Shown here in pieces: positions 54,079-63,788 of a stretch of 64,000 nt of DNA; within the stretch, counting starts at the first letter, position 1, and each line of letters begins with the position of its first letter. This DNA is from Rhizobiaceae bacterium (GTDB taxonomy: Bacteria; Pseudomonadota; Alphaproteobacteria; Rhizobiales; Rhizobiaceae): assembly GCA_017644105.1 (NCBI GenBank), contig JAEPMD010000003.1:96054-160053 (forward strand). The letters are read 5' to 3'. Both the position numbers and the translations under genes were made by a program. The notes below the pieces were generated by a model. That model had not been told where the DNA came from. It made no database searches and saw only the letters and a list, made by a program, of their open reading frames with translations.

Positions 54079-54933
54079 TTACTCAGAAAGCGCCATCAAA
54101 GCATAGGTCACTTGCGCTGCGGTAAAGTTCCAGCCTTGCATGTCTTCAATGGGTGCCAGTTCAACCACGTCTATGCCCACAAGGTTTCGACCTTTCAGAG
54201 CGCTCTTAACAATGTGGATAGATTGATAATAGGAAAGCCCACCAGGCACGGGAGTACCCGTTGCTGGCATTTCCGATGGATCCAAGCCATCAAGGTCATA
54301 AGAAACGTAAATATCCTCTGGGAAATCGTCTGGTAACGTGACTTCGTTGATATTGCCAAGAAACAGCTCTTCTGCATCGATGAAGTACACATTGAGCTCA
54401 GCTCGGCGGTCAACTTCCTCTTGGCAAAGGGCGCGAACACCAAACTGTGCCAGACGCGTTCCTTCGTCACCAAGTAATTGCATCACCGACGCATGAGAAT
54501 GTTTCTCGTTCTGATAAGCTTTTCGTAAATCTGCATGGGCATCAATTTGCACAATACCAATATTTCTTCCCAATGCGCGCTCGATACCTTTGACAGCACC
54601 AAAGGTCAAACTATGTTCACCACCGAGTGTGACAGGAATTTTACCTGTATCAACCGCTGCATAAGTGCGCTCTGCCAATCGCTCCATGACATCCGGCAAA
54701 GGACCGGAACAATTAACGCTCGTCTCTGTGAAGACACCCTCCTGGCACGGTTCAATCCCAAAACATAAACGTTCGAGCTGATCGCTTGCTTCTAAAATAG
54801 CCGAAGGCCCCTTGCTGGTGCCGCTCCCATACGAAACTGTGCGTTCCAACGGCATGGGAATAACGCGAAACTTAGCCCGCGCTTCATCACGCTCTAGATC
54901 GGTTAGCTCACTATCTAAGAAACAATTCGTCAT
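54079..54933 (-). CDS. speB: Agmatinase (ureohydrolase family)
   Basis: A 284-residue manganese ureohydrolase, splitting agmatine into putrescine and urea. Metal-binding motifs are present: GGEHSLTFG near residue 102, VQIDAHADLR near 128 and SYDLDGLDPSEMPATGTPVP near 210. It ends a four-gene unit with arginine decarboxylase, carboxyspermidine dehydrogenase and carboxyspermidine decarboxylase, which makes agmatinase the logical assignment rather than arginase or guanidinobutyrase. Its start abuts the stop of the nspC gene. Confidence 0.9.
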   Translation of the reverse strand: MTNCFLDSELTDLERDEARAKFRVIPMPLERTVSYGSGTSKGPSAILEASDQLERLCFGIEPCQEGVFTETSVNCSGPLPDVMERLAERTYAAVDTGKIPVTLGGEHSLTFGAVKGIERALGRNIGIVQIDAHADLRKAYQNEKHSHASVMQLLGDEGTRLAQFGVRALCQEEVDRRAELNVYFIDAEELFLGNINEVTLPDDFPEDIYVSYDLDGLDPSEMPATGTPVPGGLSYYQSIHIVKSALKGRNLVGIDVVELAPIEDMQGWNFTAAQVTYALMALSE

Positions 54934-56118
54934 TTACGAAATCCGCATTAAAAAATCATCATAGGAGAATTCACGAACCATCTTTAATTCATTGGTTTTC
55001 GAATTCCAAAGCGCAATGGCAGGCAATGGCACACCATTGAAAGTGTTGGTTTTGACAAAGGAGTAATGTGCCTGATCCAAAAACGCGATGCGATCACCAA
55101 TCTTAGGTTCATTCTCAAAGCAATAATCGCCGATCACATCACCTGCCAAACATGAGGGCCCGCCCAAGCGATGGGGTTCACCTTGATCCACTTCGCCCAA
55201 CATTTGTGGTCGATAAGGCGCTTCAATCACATCCGGCATATGACATGTCGCAGAAATATCTGTGATCGCCAATTTCATCTCATTTTCCGGCAGATCCAGA
55301 ATTTCACCAACCAAAATACCGGCATCAAGCGCAACCGCTTCACCTGGCTCTAGATAGATCTCGAGCCCGATTTCGGCGCGAATATTTTTGATAAATTTGA
55401 TCAAGCCTTCACGATCATAATCAGACCGTGTGATATGATGACCACCACCAAAATTCAGCCATTTCAAATTCGGAAGATAACGCTCGATCTTGGGTTTCAC
55501 GGCTTCCCATGTGCGTTCAAGTGGCGAAAATTCCTGTTCGCATAAAGTATGAAAATGCAATCCATCTACATGTTGCATGAACTCATCATTTAACGTTGAT
55601 ACTGGCGTACCAAGGCGTGAAAATGGTGCACATGGATCATATTTGGCAACCAAGCCTTCCGAATGTTCAGGATTAATCCGCAAACCAATATGGATATCCT
55701 TCCCGCTCTCTTTGACCACGGGTAAAAAACGCTCAAGCTGCGCAGGTGAATTAAAAATCAGATGATCGCTGAGCTCAATAATCTCAGGCATATCTTCCAA
55801 CTTATAACCCGCGCAATAGGTGGCGAGTTCACCGCCATAATGTTGACGCGCCAGCCGTGCTTCAAACAGACCTGATGAACAGGTACCTGATAAATATTGG
55901 TGAATGAGGGGCGCAACCGCTGGCAGCGAAAATGCCTTAAGAGCTGAAAGAATTTTCGCACCCGATTGATCAGCAATATCTTTCAGCACGATCAGATTAT
56001 TTTCAATCGCAGCTTCATCAATCACAAAACATGGTGATGGCACGCGGTTCAGATCAAAACGCACGAAATCGCCCGGTCCCCCCGATTGCGTTTCCATCAT
56101 GACCTGATCATCAGCCAT
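54934..56118 (-). CDS. nspC: Carboxynorspermidine/carboxyspermidine decarboxylase
   Basis: A 394-residue PLP-dependent decarboxylase of the alanine-racemase-fold group. The PLP lysine is in ILSALKAFSLPAVAPL near residue 62, with FNSPAQLERF near 146, GLRINPEHSEG near 167, and substrate/PLP contacts in LNFGGGHHITRSDYD near 227 and GPSCLAGDVIGDYCFEN near 326. It decarboxylates carboxyspermidine to spermidine (or carboxynorspermidine to norspermidine). With the upstream dehydrogenase it forms the alternative, aminopropyltransferase-free route to spermidine. It lies 9 bases after that gene. Confidence 0.93.
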   Translation of the reverse strand: MADDQVMMETQSGGPGDFVRFDLNRVPSPCFVIDEAAIENNLIVLKDIADQSGAKILSALKAFSLPAVAPLIHQYLSGTCSSGLFEARLARQHYGGELATYCAGYKLEDMPEIIELSDHLIFNSPAQLERFLPVVKESGKDIHIGLRINPEHSEGLVAKYDPCAPFSRLGTPVSTLNDEFMQHVDGLHFHTLCEQEFSPLERTWEAVKPKIERYLPNLKWLNFGGGHHITRSDYDREGLIKFIKNIRAEIGLEIYLEPGEAVALDAGILVGEILDLPENEMKLAITDISATCHMPDVIEAPYRPQMLGEVDQGEPHRLGGPSCLAGDVIGDYCFENEPKIGDRIAFLDQAHYSFVKTNTFNGVPLPAIALWNSKTNELKMVREFSYDDFLMRIS

Positions 56119-56127
56119 TTGTTGAAC

Positions 56128-57333
56128 CTAAAAATCTACAGGGCCATCAAGCTCATGAACTTGCCACGGCAATCCATGTGCGTTGAGCATATCCATATAA
56201 TCATCTGGATCGAGCTGTTCAGTGTTCCACACTCCTGCTTCGGCCCAATTGCCTTTTAGGATCTGCGCAGCGCCGATCATGGCAGGCACACCTGTTGTAT
56301 AGGCGACCGCTTGTGAACCGACTTCCGCATAACATTCTTCATGATCGCAAATATTATAGATGTAATAACTCTTTTCAGCCCCATCTTTAGAGCCAGTAAC
56401 AATATCGCCGATGCAGGTTTTACCCTTGGTGAGCTCACCCAAATCACTAGGATCTGGCAATACCGTTTTCAAGAATTGCAGCGGGATGATTTCCACACCT
56501 TCATGCATCACCGGTTCAATGCCTGTCATACCGACATTTTGTAGCACGGTAACGTGATTGATATAAGCATCGCCGAAGGTCATCCAAAAGCGCGCACGCT
56601 CGACTTCAGGAAAATGTGTTTTAATGCTCTCAAGTTCCTCATGATACATGAGATACATGTTTTTCTCACCAACACTTGGGAAATCAAACGCCACTTTTTG
56701 TGACATGGCAGGTGTTGTTACCCAAGCCCCATTTTCCCAGTGACGTGCTGGCGCTGTAACTTCGCGAATATTGATTTCAGGATTGAAATTTGTGGCAAAT
56801 GGCTTGCCATTATCACCACCATTACAATCCAAGATATCGATCTGGCGAATGCCATCTAATTTATGCTTACGCAGCCATGTTGCAAAAACGCTTGTAACGC
56901 CCGGATCAAAGCCCGAACCTAAGATCGCTGTCAAACCAGCCTCTTTAAAGCGGTCCTGATAGGCCCACTGCCAGGAATACTCAAATTCAGCCTTTTCCGG
57001 CGGCTCATAATTGGCCGTGTCCATGTAATTAATGCCCGCTTCAAGGCATGCATCCATGAGGGCCAAATCTTGATATGGCAACGCCAAATTGACCAAAAGC
57101 TCAGCCCCAGTTTCTTTGATCAAGTTCACCGTAGCCGCAACATCCATAGCATCCAATTCAGCAGTTTTAATCTCAACGCCTAAGCGTTCCTTTACCGCGG
57201 AAGCAATTTCATCACATTTAAATTTCCGGCGACTAGCAAGTGTAATATCGCTAAAAATATCAGTATTCATCGCCATTTTATGTACAGCAACTGAACCAAC
57301 CCCACCGGCACCAACAACGAGCACTTTACCCAT
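56128..57333 (-). CDS. Carboxynorspermidine/carboxyspermidine dehydrogenase (saccharopine-dehydrogenase-like)
   Basis: A 401-residue member of the saccharopine dehydrogenase family that reductively condenses L-aspartate beta-semialdehyde with putrescine (or diaminopropane). The cofactor motif VLVVGAGGVGSVAVHKMAMN is at the N-terminus, and the conserved GFDPGVTSVFATWLRKHKLD and LDCNGGDNGKPFATNFNPEI segments lie near residues 140 and 170. The neighbouring decarboxylase and putrescine-forming genes support this function over lysine metabolism. It begins 26 bases after speA. Confidence 0.93.
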   Translation of the reverse strand: MGKVLVVGAGGVGSVAVHKMAMNTDIFSDITLASRRKFKCDEIASAVKERLGVEIKTAELDAMDVAATVNLIKETGAELLVNLALPYQDLALMDACLEAGINYMDTANYEPPEKAEFEYSWQWAYQDRFKEAGLTAILGSGFDPGVTSVFATWLRKHKLDGIRQIDILDCNGGDNGKPFATNFNPEINIREVTAPARHWENGAWVTTPAMSQKVAFDFPSVGEKNMYLMYHEELESIKTHFPEVERARFWMTFGDAYINHVTVLQNVGMTGIEPVMHEGVEIIPLQFLKTVLPDPSDLGELTKGKTCIGDIVTGSKDGAEKSYYIYNICDHEECYAEVGSQAVAYTTGVPAMIGAAQILKGNWAEAGVWNTEQLDPDDYMDMLNAHGLPWQVHELDGPVDF

Positions 57334-57359
57334 GGATATTCCCTTTCAATTGGATGAAT

Positions 57360-59246
57360 TTAATGCGTTTCCACGCCTTCAAAATAGGTGTAACCGTTCA
57401 TGGCTTCCTTGTAAATCGCCATCATAGTCCTGCGATCTTTAACGCCAATTTTGCCATCACTCACGGCTTGTTCAAGTATTTCTTTAAAGGCATCAACGCA
57501 GTCTTTTGGATCATATTCCACATAAGACAGAACATCGTAGATCGTATCGCCCTCAACCTCATTTAAGAGTTTAAAGCCGCCCTTATCATCAAAATCGATG
57601 GTCACAACATTGGTATCGCCAAACAAGTTATGCAGATCGCCAAGTGTCTCCTGATATGCACCAATAAAGAAAACGCCAAGATAATAATTCTCACCATGTC
57701 GCAAAGCATGAACTGGCAAAGATGTAGCATCACCATCTTCGGTGACAAAACGATCGATCTTTCCGTCAGAATCACAGGTTATATCGGACAAAATCGCATG
57801 GCGCGTTGGCTTTTCATTGAGCCGCTGCAACGGCACAATCGGATGTAGTTGATCGATCGCCCACACATCCGGCAATGATTGGAAAAGCGAGAAATTACAA
57901 TGATAGATATCCACCATCTGATTGAGCTTATCTTCCATGCCTTCAGGCGGGGAATCCTCACTATCAACAATGCCTTTGATCAAGGAGCAAACATGCAAAT
58001 AGATCTTTTCGGCGCGTGCCATTTCGCGAATTGAGATATTTCCGAAACTAAACAACGTGCGCAGCTCATCTCGATAATAGCGCGCATCGTTAAAACACTC
58101 TTGTACGCGATCAATCGAAAGATAATCTTTCACTGCCATGAGGTCGGTAATTAAATGATGATCGCCAGGCTCGGTGTCGGGCATATCATCCTTTTGATAG
58201 GCGGTCGCTTCTAATACACTGAACACTAAGAACGATGAATGCGCCACAACTGCGCGACCGCTTTCCGTTACAATGGTCGGGTGCGGCAAGTCAGCTTCTT
58301 CCATCGCATAACCCACAGATTCAACGATATTCGAGCAATATTCGGACATGGTGTAATTCACCGAATTGACCGCATCACTTTTCTGTCCGGTATAATCAAT
58401 GCCCAAGCCGCCACCCAGGTCTAAGTAAGATAGAGGCACCCCTTCTCCGCACAGCGAGGTAAAGACACGGCAAGCTTCAGAGACGGCGCGTCTTACATCA
58501 TTGACATTGGGAATTTGCGAACCCAGATGCGAATGCTGCAGCACCAAACAATCCAGCAGATCAGCATCTTTCAACCGATCCACCACATCAATAATCTGAT
58601 TGATGCTTAACCCAAATGTTGAACGATCGCCTGAACTTTCCGCCCATTTGCCGCTCACCCGATGATTTAGCTTAATGCGCACACCCAAAAGCGGTTTTAA
58701 TCCAAGCTCCTGCGCAGTTTCGATCACCAGATCTAGTTCGGAGACGCTTTCAAGCACGATAACAACGTTAAATCCTATCTGCTGTGCCCGGATCGCCAAT
58801 TCGATAAATTCTTTATCTTTCACACCATTACAAATGATCAAAGCATCAGGCGACAGCTTTTGGCTGAGCGCAATCACCAATTCAGGTTTTGACCCTGCCT
58901 CCAAACCATAGTGATAGGGCCGACCATATTCCGTGATCCGATCAATCACCTGCGCCTGTTGATTGACCTTGATGGGGAACACACCGCGATAGGCACCTTG
59001 GTAATTATAGCTTTTGATCGCATCTGCAAAACACTGATTTAAATGATCAATTGAGTGCTTTAGATATGACGCTACGCGGATCAGAACTGGCGTTTGAATA
59101 CCGCGCGCTTCCAAATTTGAAACAATTGATGGCAGGCTAAGTGGTGCAGCATCTGGATTAACAGGATTTAGCAGCGCTAATTCGCCATTATCTTGCTCAC
59201 AAACAAACCCATCCCCCCAACGCTCTACGCCATAAATGTCTGCCAA
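57360..59246 (-). CDS. speA: Biosynthetic arginine decarboxylase
   Basis: A 628-residue PLP enzyme of the SpeA type, converting arginine to agmatine. The PLP lysine is in GVFPIKVNQQAQVIDRI near residue 93; KPLLGVRIKLNHRVSGKW near 194, LDLGGGLGIDYTGQ near 276, and the cysteine-containing substrate loop further on agree with the family. Full length is normal. It is first in the minus-strand operon speA - carboxyspermidine dehydrogenase - nspC - speB, which as a set takes arginine to putrescine and on to spermidine. Confidence 0.95.
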   Translation of the reverse strand: MADIYGVERWGDGFVCEQDNGELALLNPVNPDAAPLSLPSIVSNLEARGIQTPVLIRVASYLKHSIDHLNQCFADAIKSYNYQGAYRGVFPIKVNQQAQVIDRITEYGRPYHYGLEAGSKPELVIALSQKLSPDALIICNGVKDKEFIELAIRAQQIGFNVVIVLESVSELDLVIETAQELGLKPLLGVRIKLNHRVSGKWAESSGDRSTFGLSINQIIDVVDRLKDADLLDCLVLQHSHLGSQIPNVNDVRRAVSEACRVFTSLCGEGVPLSYLDLGGGLGIDYTGQKSDAVNSVNYTMSEYCSNIVESVGYAMEEADLPHPTIVTESGRAVVAHSSFLVFSVLEATAYQKDDMPDTEPGDHHLITDLMAVKDYLSIDRVQECFNDARYYRDELRTLFSFGNISIREMARAEKIYLHVCSLIKGIVDSEDSPPEGMEDKLNQMVDIYHCNFSLFQSLPDVWAIDQLHPIVPLQRLNEKPTRHAILSDITCDSDGKIDRFVTEDGDATSLPVHALRHGENYYLGVFFIGAYQETLGDLHNLFGDTNVVTIDFDDKGGFKLLNEVEGDTIYDVLSYVEYDPKDCVDAFKEILEQAVSDGKIGVKDRRTMMAIYKEAMNGYTYFEGVETH

Positions 59247-59340
59247 TATTGTTCCAACCTTTTAATATCGCATGATAAATTCGTGCAGATCGGTAAATCG
59301 GATTATGGAAGAATTATCAAGATAAATCTTCATCACAGAT

Positions 59341-60546
59341 CTATAGTTTTGTTATCTTGTGGATCGCGTCATCACGATCAAAAATATCTGGCACCAAATC
59401 TAATCCCAGCCCTGGCCGGTCAGACACTGTAATCATACCATTTTCAACACTAGGCAGATGATCGACGAATTCCTGGTACCAATTGTAATAAAAACCCCGC
59501 GCGATTTCTTGTTCACGCACATTCTTTAAGCTCAACGCCATATGGGTTGATACGGCAAGTGTCACAGGTCCCGAACAATCGTGAAAGGCAATCGGTCGCG
59601 AGCGCGCTTCCGCAAGTGCTGCAACTTTGCGCGCTGGCGTAACCCCACCTGCCCAGGTGATGTCCATAATGGGCGTTCCAACATTACCGTCATCAATCAA
59701 GGACTTAAACTGTCCAAGGCTAGCAAGTGTTTCACCCCCAGCTAATGGCGCTTTGGTATATGATGCTAGCTCTCTCACCTCATGTGTCCGATCCATCCAA
59801 ACCGGATCTTCAATCCAATCCATGTCGAGTGGTTCAAGCGCAGCTGCAATCTTTTTCGCAGCATTTAAACTCCAAATGCCGTGAAGTTCCGCTTTTAGCC
59901 GCATCTTATCCCCATGCGCTTTGCGGATCTTTTCAAAAGGTTCTATGCCTTTTTTTAGGTCCTCGGTTGAGATATCAACCCCATCAACGGCGCCCTTGGC
60001 CAGATCTAATGGCCAAATTTTCATCGAGGATATGCCCATCTCAAGCAAAGACGAAGCCAAATCCTCAGGATGCTCCAGGAATCCGTTTAGATCATCATAT
60101 AATATCTTATTCTGCTGATCATCTTGTGTACCAAAGTTATCCGGCCTTACCGCAGATGTTTTCGACACATAATTGGGCCCCGCGCAGGTGTTATAAACTT
60201 GGATCTCATTGCGCACCCGACCACCTAACACATCACACAAAGGCATGTTTGCGCGTTTGCCTGCAATATCCCATAAAGCAACATCAACAGCAGCTAATGC
60301 CCTTACTTCGGCACCGCCACCCGTAAACCCCACATATGGCTGCATCTTCATGTTGAGATATTCAATGCGAGACGGATCCTGACCCAGTATGATCGGCGCT
60401 ATCCGATCATGAATATCAGCTTCACTTGCTGCTGCACCAAAATAAGTCTCACCCAAACCATGCACGCCATCTGAGGTATGAACCCGCACCCATAATAGAT
60501 TTGGATGTTCATCTAGGCGGAGCGTTTCAAGGGCTGTTATCTTCAA
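59341..60546 (-). CDS. Mandelate racemase / muconate lactonizing enzyme family protein
   Basis: A 401-residue enolase-superfamily enzyme. The N-terminal capping domain is followed by a TIM barrel. Metal-binding acidic residues appear as KAELHG near residue 220, DWIEDPVW near 247 and GGETLAS near 273, with a catalytic Asp/His in HDCSGPVTLAVSTH near 328. Members are sugar-acid dehydratases or cycloisomerases. The substrate cannot be identified here. It lies 94 bases from speA and may be co-transcribed from further upstream, but the 610-base gap up to the transporter gene contains only a possible small gene. Confidence 0.87.
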   Translation of the reverse strand: MKITALETLRLDEHPNLLWVRVHTSDGVHGLGETYFGAAASEADIHDRIAPIILGQDPSRIEYLNMKMQPYVGFTGGGAEVRALAAVDVALWDIAGKRANMPLCDVLGGRVRNEIQVYNTCAGPNYVSKTSAVRPDNFGTQDDQQNKILYDDLNGFLEHPEDLASSLLEMGISSMKIWPLDLAKGAVDGVDISTEDLKKGIEPFEKIRKAHGDKMRLKAELHGIWSLNAAKKIAAALEPLDMDWIEDPVWMDRTHEVRELASYTKAPLAGGETLASLGQFKSLIDDGNVGTPIMDITWAGGVTPARKVAALAEARSRPIAFHDCSGPVTLAVSTHMALSLKNVREQEIARGFYYNWYQEFVDHLPSVENGMITVSDRPGLGLDLVPDIFDRDDAIHKITKL

Positions 60547-60794
60547 TTGAGTCTCTTCTTTGTCACATTTAACTTACATTCAGACTGAAGAGATTATCGT
60601 GCTAAGTCAATCAGCTTTTCTTAGACTTTTGGCAGAATATTTCGCTCGCAAAACTGAACAACAACACCTGGCAATAAAATTTTCATTTGCCCGTTTTTGC
60701 AAAGATGTGCACTCTTATAGTAGAATACCAGAAATTCCCGTGATCCATTCAGTTAAGCATCATATAATCAAAACCAACATTGTTGGAGGTAGCT

Positions 60795-61013
60795 TTGCAG
60801 TTCACATTAATGATCGAAAAAAACAGAACCAAAGATCTGCTCAATTATGAGCGCTTGATCGAATTGCAAACAGGCCTTTTCCAAAAAGACGAAGCTGGTG
60901 TACGTCTTAGTCCGGTAAAATTATCGCCACTTAAAACTTTTTTGTTCAACTTCGGCATTCCAAAATCAACACGGTCGTTGTTTAACCCGGATGGCCGACA
61001 ATCCCGTAAATAA
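60795..61013 (+). CDS. Possible small protein of unknown function
   Basis: A 72-residue frame from a TTG at 60795 with a very good GGAGG Shine-Dalgarno site 5 bases before it and a TATAAT-like box at 60763-60768. An in-frame ATG lies at 60810. The predicted product is basic, with no membrane helix and no similarity that I recognise. It is the only supportable content in the 610-base gap 60547-61156, which otherwise shows no clear gene and could be a decayed locus. Confidence 0.3.
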   Translation: MQFTLMIEKNRTKDLLNYERLIELQTGLFQKDEAGVRLSPVKLSPLKTFLFNFGIPKSTRSLFNPDGRQSRK

Positions 61014-61156
61014 TCCATAGATCATTGCATGATTAGCGGTAATTGCTTTCATCAAACGCAAAAGTATCAGGCACATCACCAACAATGCAAATCTTTGCAG
61101 TTGATCTGAACATTTGGTTTAATTTAACTCTATCAGCCGACGATGTCCGGCTTATT

Positions 61157-62125
61157 TTAATATTTCGATTTGGTGCCAGGAATTATAAAATAATTAACAA
61201 ATGGCTTCATGAGCATTGGAAGCAAATATATCGGGAACTGACCGAGAGCGAACCATAACCAGGTAAACTCAGGCAAGCGGCCTCCGAAGGCAGCAACCAT
61301 CAGGCCCATATTGCGTGTACCGCAAGTATGAGCAATGGCATATGCATCCTCCCGCCCCATTGGGAGAAAAAAGAAAAACGTGAGCACAATCTGACCTAAC
61401 GCAACCACGAAAGTAAGACCAACTACCCCCAAAGTGACAAGTGGTCTGTCGGATATGCTTTCAGCGACACCATCCATCGCTGCGATAGCAAAGCTCAATA
61501 ATAGGATTACATTCAATCCTGAAATCATATCAGAACTGCGTTCTAGCCGTTCAGCACCCGCCACTTTCCTTATGCAGATCGCAATAATCAGGGCGCCAAC
61601 CAAGAGTACTGATAATTTACTAGCAAGTCCGGCTACACTCAAAGGAAGCGATGGCCCAAGCATCAACTGCCCCAAAAAAGTTGCGGTGACAGGTGTAACC
61701 AATAAAGCAGCTACAGATATAGCTAAACTTAGCGCTCCATTGAGGCCAAGCATATACAAAAAAGCAGGAGCGGCCAACACGGGTGGAGCTGCGGTGGCAA
61801 TGTAGATTGCCAACATAATATCCTCCTCCCAAGTAACTGGTGCCAAATAATTCAAAATAACAAACGAGGAGAATGGCAATCCGATCATCATCCAAGCCAA
61901 AACCCCAAGCAAAAAACCCGGTCGTCCTAATCGGGCTTTGATGGCGGCATGGTCAACCTTTAAAAATGCCAGCGTGAGCAAGAGTAAGACCGCAAGTGTG
62001 AGATAGGGACGCAAGTAAGACGAAAGACTTGGAAGCGCGGCGCCGATAAAGATACTTATCGCAAGCGCTGTCGTTCCATGTCGTCCAACATATCCCAAAA
62101 CTGAAGTAAAAACTGTAGCAGTCAA
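61157..62125 (-). CDS. BASS-type (bile acid:sodium symporter-like) transporter
   Basis: A 322-residue membrane protein with about ten hydrophobic segments, in the layout of the bile acid:sodium symporter superfamily (helix-breaking AAPPVLAAPAFLYM near residue 112 and HTCGTRNMGLMVAAFGG near 266, the two crossover regions). The family carries organic anions such as sulfonates, keto acids or bile acids. It is encoded downstream of the Gfo/Idh/MocA oxidoreductase (145-base gap). AGGAG lies before its start. Substrate unknown; a sugar acid is suggested only by neighbours. Confidence 0.75.
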   Translation of the reverse strand: MTATVFTSVLGYVGRHGTTALAISIFIGAALPSLSSYLRPYLTLAVLLLLTLAFLKVDHAAIKARLGRPGFLLGVLAWMMIGLPFSSFVILNYLAPVTWEEDIMLAIYIATAAPPVLAAPAFLYMLGLNGALSLAISVAALLVTPVTATFLGQLMLGPSLPLSVAGLASKLSVLLVGALIIAICIRKVAGAERLERSSDMISGLNVILLLSFAIAAMDGVAESISDRPLVTLGVVGLTFVVALGQIVLTFFFFLPMGREDAYAIAHTCGTRNMGLMVAAFGGRLPEFTWLWFALGQFPIYLLPMLMKPFVNYFIIPGTKSKY

Positions 62126-62270
62126 ACTCTATTCTCCTGAATAGTCCGATCTATTTGATAGAGTGATGGTTAAACGATTACAGCAACACCAAACATTGCC
62201 TTAACAGGCAAACATCCAATGGAATTAAATTAGGTAGGCTTATCTATTATAGATTGGTTTGCCGCAGTGA

Positions 62271-63362
62271 TTAAAATTCGACGACTTTCCCTGTTCGCAT
62301 ACTTTCCTCGGCTGCTAAACCCATCATAACAGACCGCATACCGTCTTGAACAGAAACATCCGGCGTGCCGTCATTTCGGATCATATCAACAAACTTCCGG
62401 TGCTGATAGTAAGTCGCGCCATGATGATCGCCTGCAGCAAGAAGTGAAATATCAACCGGAATAGTTTTACATCGTTCGGTTTTAGAAAAACGATCCGCGA
62501 TCGCTATTTTACCTTGTCGAGGTTCTTGGTTTTGATTAAAACGCGTGGGTCCTGGAATGAATGCTTCTATCCTGCCACGGTCCCCCGTCGCGGATAAAAT
62601 TTCTTGCCAATATGCACCTTCGGAAAACAAGCACAAATCAAGAGATGCTCGAATTCCATTATCAAAATTGACTATCACATAGGCATTATCAATCAATTCA
62701 GACGAATTATGTTTATCAGTATCCGTAAGGTGATTTACATCCCGACCACCGGATGCATAAATTTGGGTCGGTTCAGCACTTGCTACCAAGCACATCAAAT
62801 CCAAATGATGGCAACACTTTTCTACCATTGTTCCACCGGTGTTGGAGTTAGTGAGATTCCAACCTTTGTTGAGTAAGGGGTAGCGGTGTTCACGGATAGA
62901 GAACATCTTCAAATTCCCAACGGTGTCCGCTTCTATCTCCTGACGCAATCTATGGACTGGCGGCATATAGCGATACTCCATACCAACCCAAACTTTAGAA
63001 GATTTATTAGATATATTTTGCAAAATCTCATTGCAGTCCGAGATATTAGTTGCCAAAGGTTTTTCGACCAAGATTGGAATTCCCGAATCCATAATCTCAA
63101 ACAACAAATCAAAATGGGTGTGGTTTGGAGTTGCAATTACCAACGCGTCTACCTGGCCACATGCTATTAAATCACGATGATTAGTATATGACTTACAACC
63201 CTCTCCAACCATAATTCGAGTAGATTCCCGAATTTCCGCACTATGGTCTGTGACTGCTGTAATTTCTGCATCCGGCAACAGTTGAATATTACGAACATGC
63301 TCCAGTCCCATCATACCGGACCCGATAATTCCATATCTTATCTTTGTTGTTTGACGAGACAC
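62271..63362 (-). CDS. Gfo/Idh/MocA-family oxidoreductase
   Basis: A 363-residue NAD(P)-dependent dehydrogenase. The Rossmann motif YGIIGSGMMGLEHVRNI is near residue 10, followed by VIATPNHTHFDLLFE near 76, PILVEKPLATNIS near 94 (the EKP lysine) and a C-terminal alpha/beta substrate domain with GGTMVEKCCHHLDLMCLV near 180, where a His is the usual catalytic residue. Family substrates include inositols and other sugar alcohols or acids. It is the first gene of a short minus-strand group with the BASS-like transporter. A nested palindromic element lies about 80 bases upstream. Confidence 0.88.
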   Translation of the reverse strand: MSRQTTKIRYGIIGSGMMGLEHVRNIQLLPDAEITAVTDHSAEIRESTRIMVGEGCKSYTNHRDLIACGQVDALVIATPNHTHFDLLFEIMDSGIPILVEKPLATNISDCNEILQNISNKSSKVWVGMEYRYMPPVHRLRQEIEADTVGNLKMFSIREHRYPLLNKGWNLTNSNTGGTMVEKCCHHLDLMCLVASAEPTQIYASGGRDVNHLTDTDKHNSSELIDNAYVIVNFDNGIRASLDLCLFSEGAYWQEILSATGDRGRIEAFIPGPTRFNQNQEPRQGKIAIADRFSKTERCKTIPVDISLLAAGDHHGATYYQHRKFVDMIRNDGTPDVSVQDGMRSVMMGLAAEESMRTGKVVEF

Positions 63363-63440
63363 TACACAAATCCCTTTACTCAGCTAATTACGACCTACAA
63401 TGCCATAAAATGGGTTTGTTCCCACCAAACAAAACCATGA

Positions 63441-63481
63441 GTTGTAAATATAGTATACGTATATCGTATTACATTTACAAC
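63441..63481. promoter_or_regulatory. Nested inverted repeats upstream of the Gfo/Idh/MocA gene
   Basis: GTTGTAAAT (63441-63449) and ATTTACAAC (63473-63481) are perfect 9-bp arms, and between them ATACG-TATAT-CGTAT (63455-63469) forms a second dyad. The remaining 63363-63705 interval, apart from this element and the tRNA terminator, shows nothing definite. Confidence 0.4.
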
Positions 63482-63597
63482 CCATGATTAATATTATCTA
63501 GAGATTTCACTTAACTAAACTTTTAAGATGCATAACTACACGATGCATTATTCGGACTGGGAACATTCTGCGCTTTAAATCAATAAGCTCCAAACAC

Positions 63598-63628
63598 AAA
63601 AAAAGCCCCGCATTTTTGCGAGGCTTGT
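63598..63628 (-). terminator. Terminator after tRNA-fMet (end of rRNA operon)
   Basis: On the minus strand AAGCCTCGC pairs with GCGGGGCTT (one G-T pair) and is followed by a run of T residues. It lies about 78 bases beyond the tRNA 3' end. Confidence 0.85.
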
Positions 63629-63682
63629 TTTTAGCGCACTCGACGTTTTTTCGTTGCGAAGGACGTCTGTTGCTTATTCTGT

Positions 63683-63701
63683 ATTTTTGCTTTGCAAAAA
63701 T
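63683..63701 (-). repeat. GCAAA-type hairpin, copy 1 (after tRNA)
   Basis: ATTTTTGC-ttt-GCAAAAAT, a perfect 8-bp stem lying 4 bases beyond the 3' end of the tRNA-fMet. It resembles two hairpins on the other side of the tRNA and may be a processing signal. Confidence 0.5.
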
Positions 63702-63705
63702 GCTT

Positions 63706-63782
<77 letters not shown>

Positions 63783-63788
63783 CCAGCT

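Noticed and set aside
59727..60326. A 199-codon open frame on the plus strand inside the enolase-superfamily gene
   Set aside because: Antisense shadow of a well-supported gene, with a low-complexity product and no ribosome binding site.
60560..60850. A 96-codon plus-strand frame in the gap before the BASS-like gene
   Set aside because: Starts inside the likely promoter region of the minus-strand enzyme gene, has no ribosome binding site, and overlaps the better small-gene candidate in another frame.
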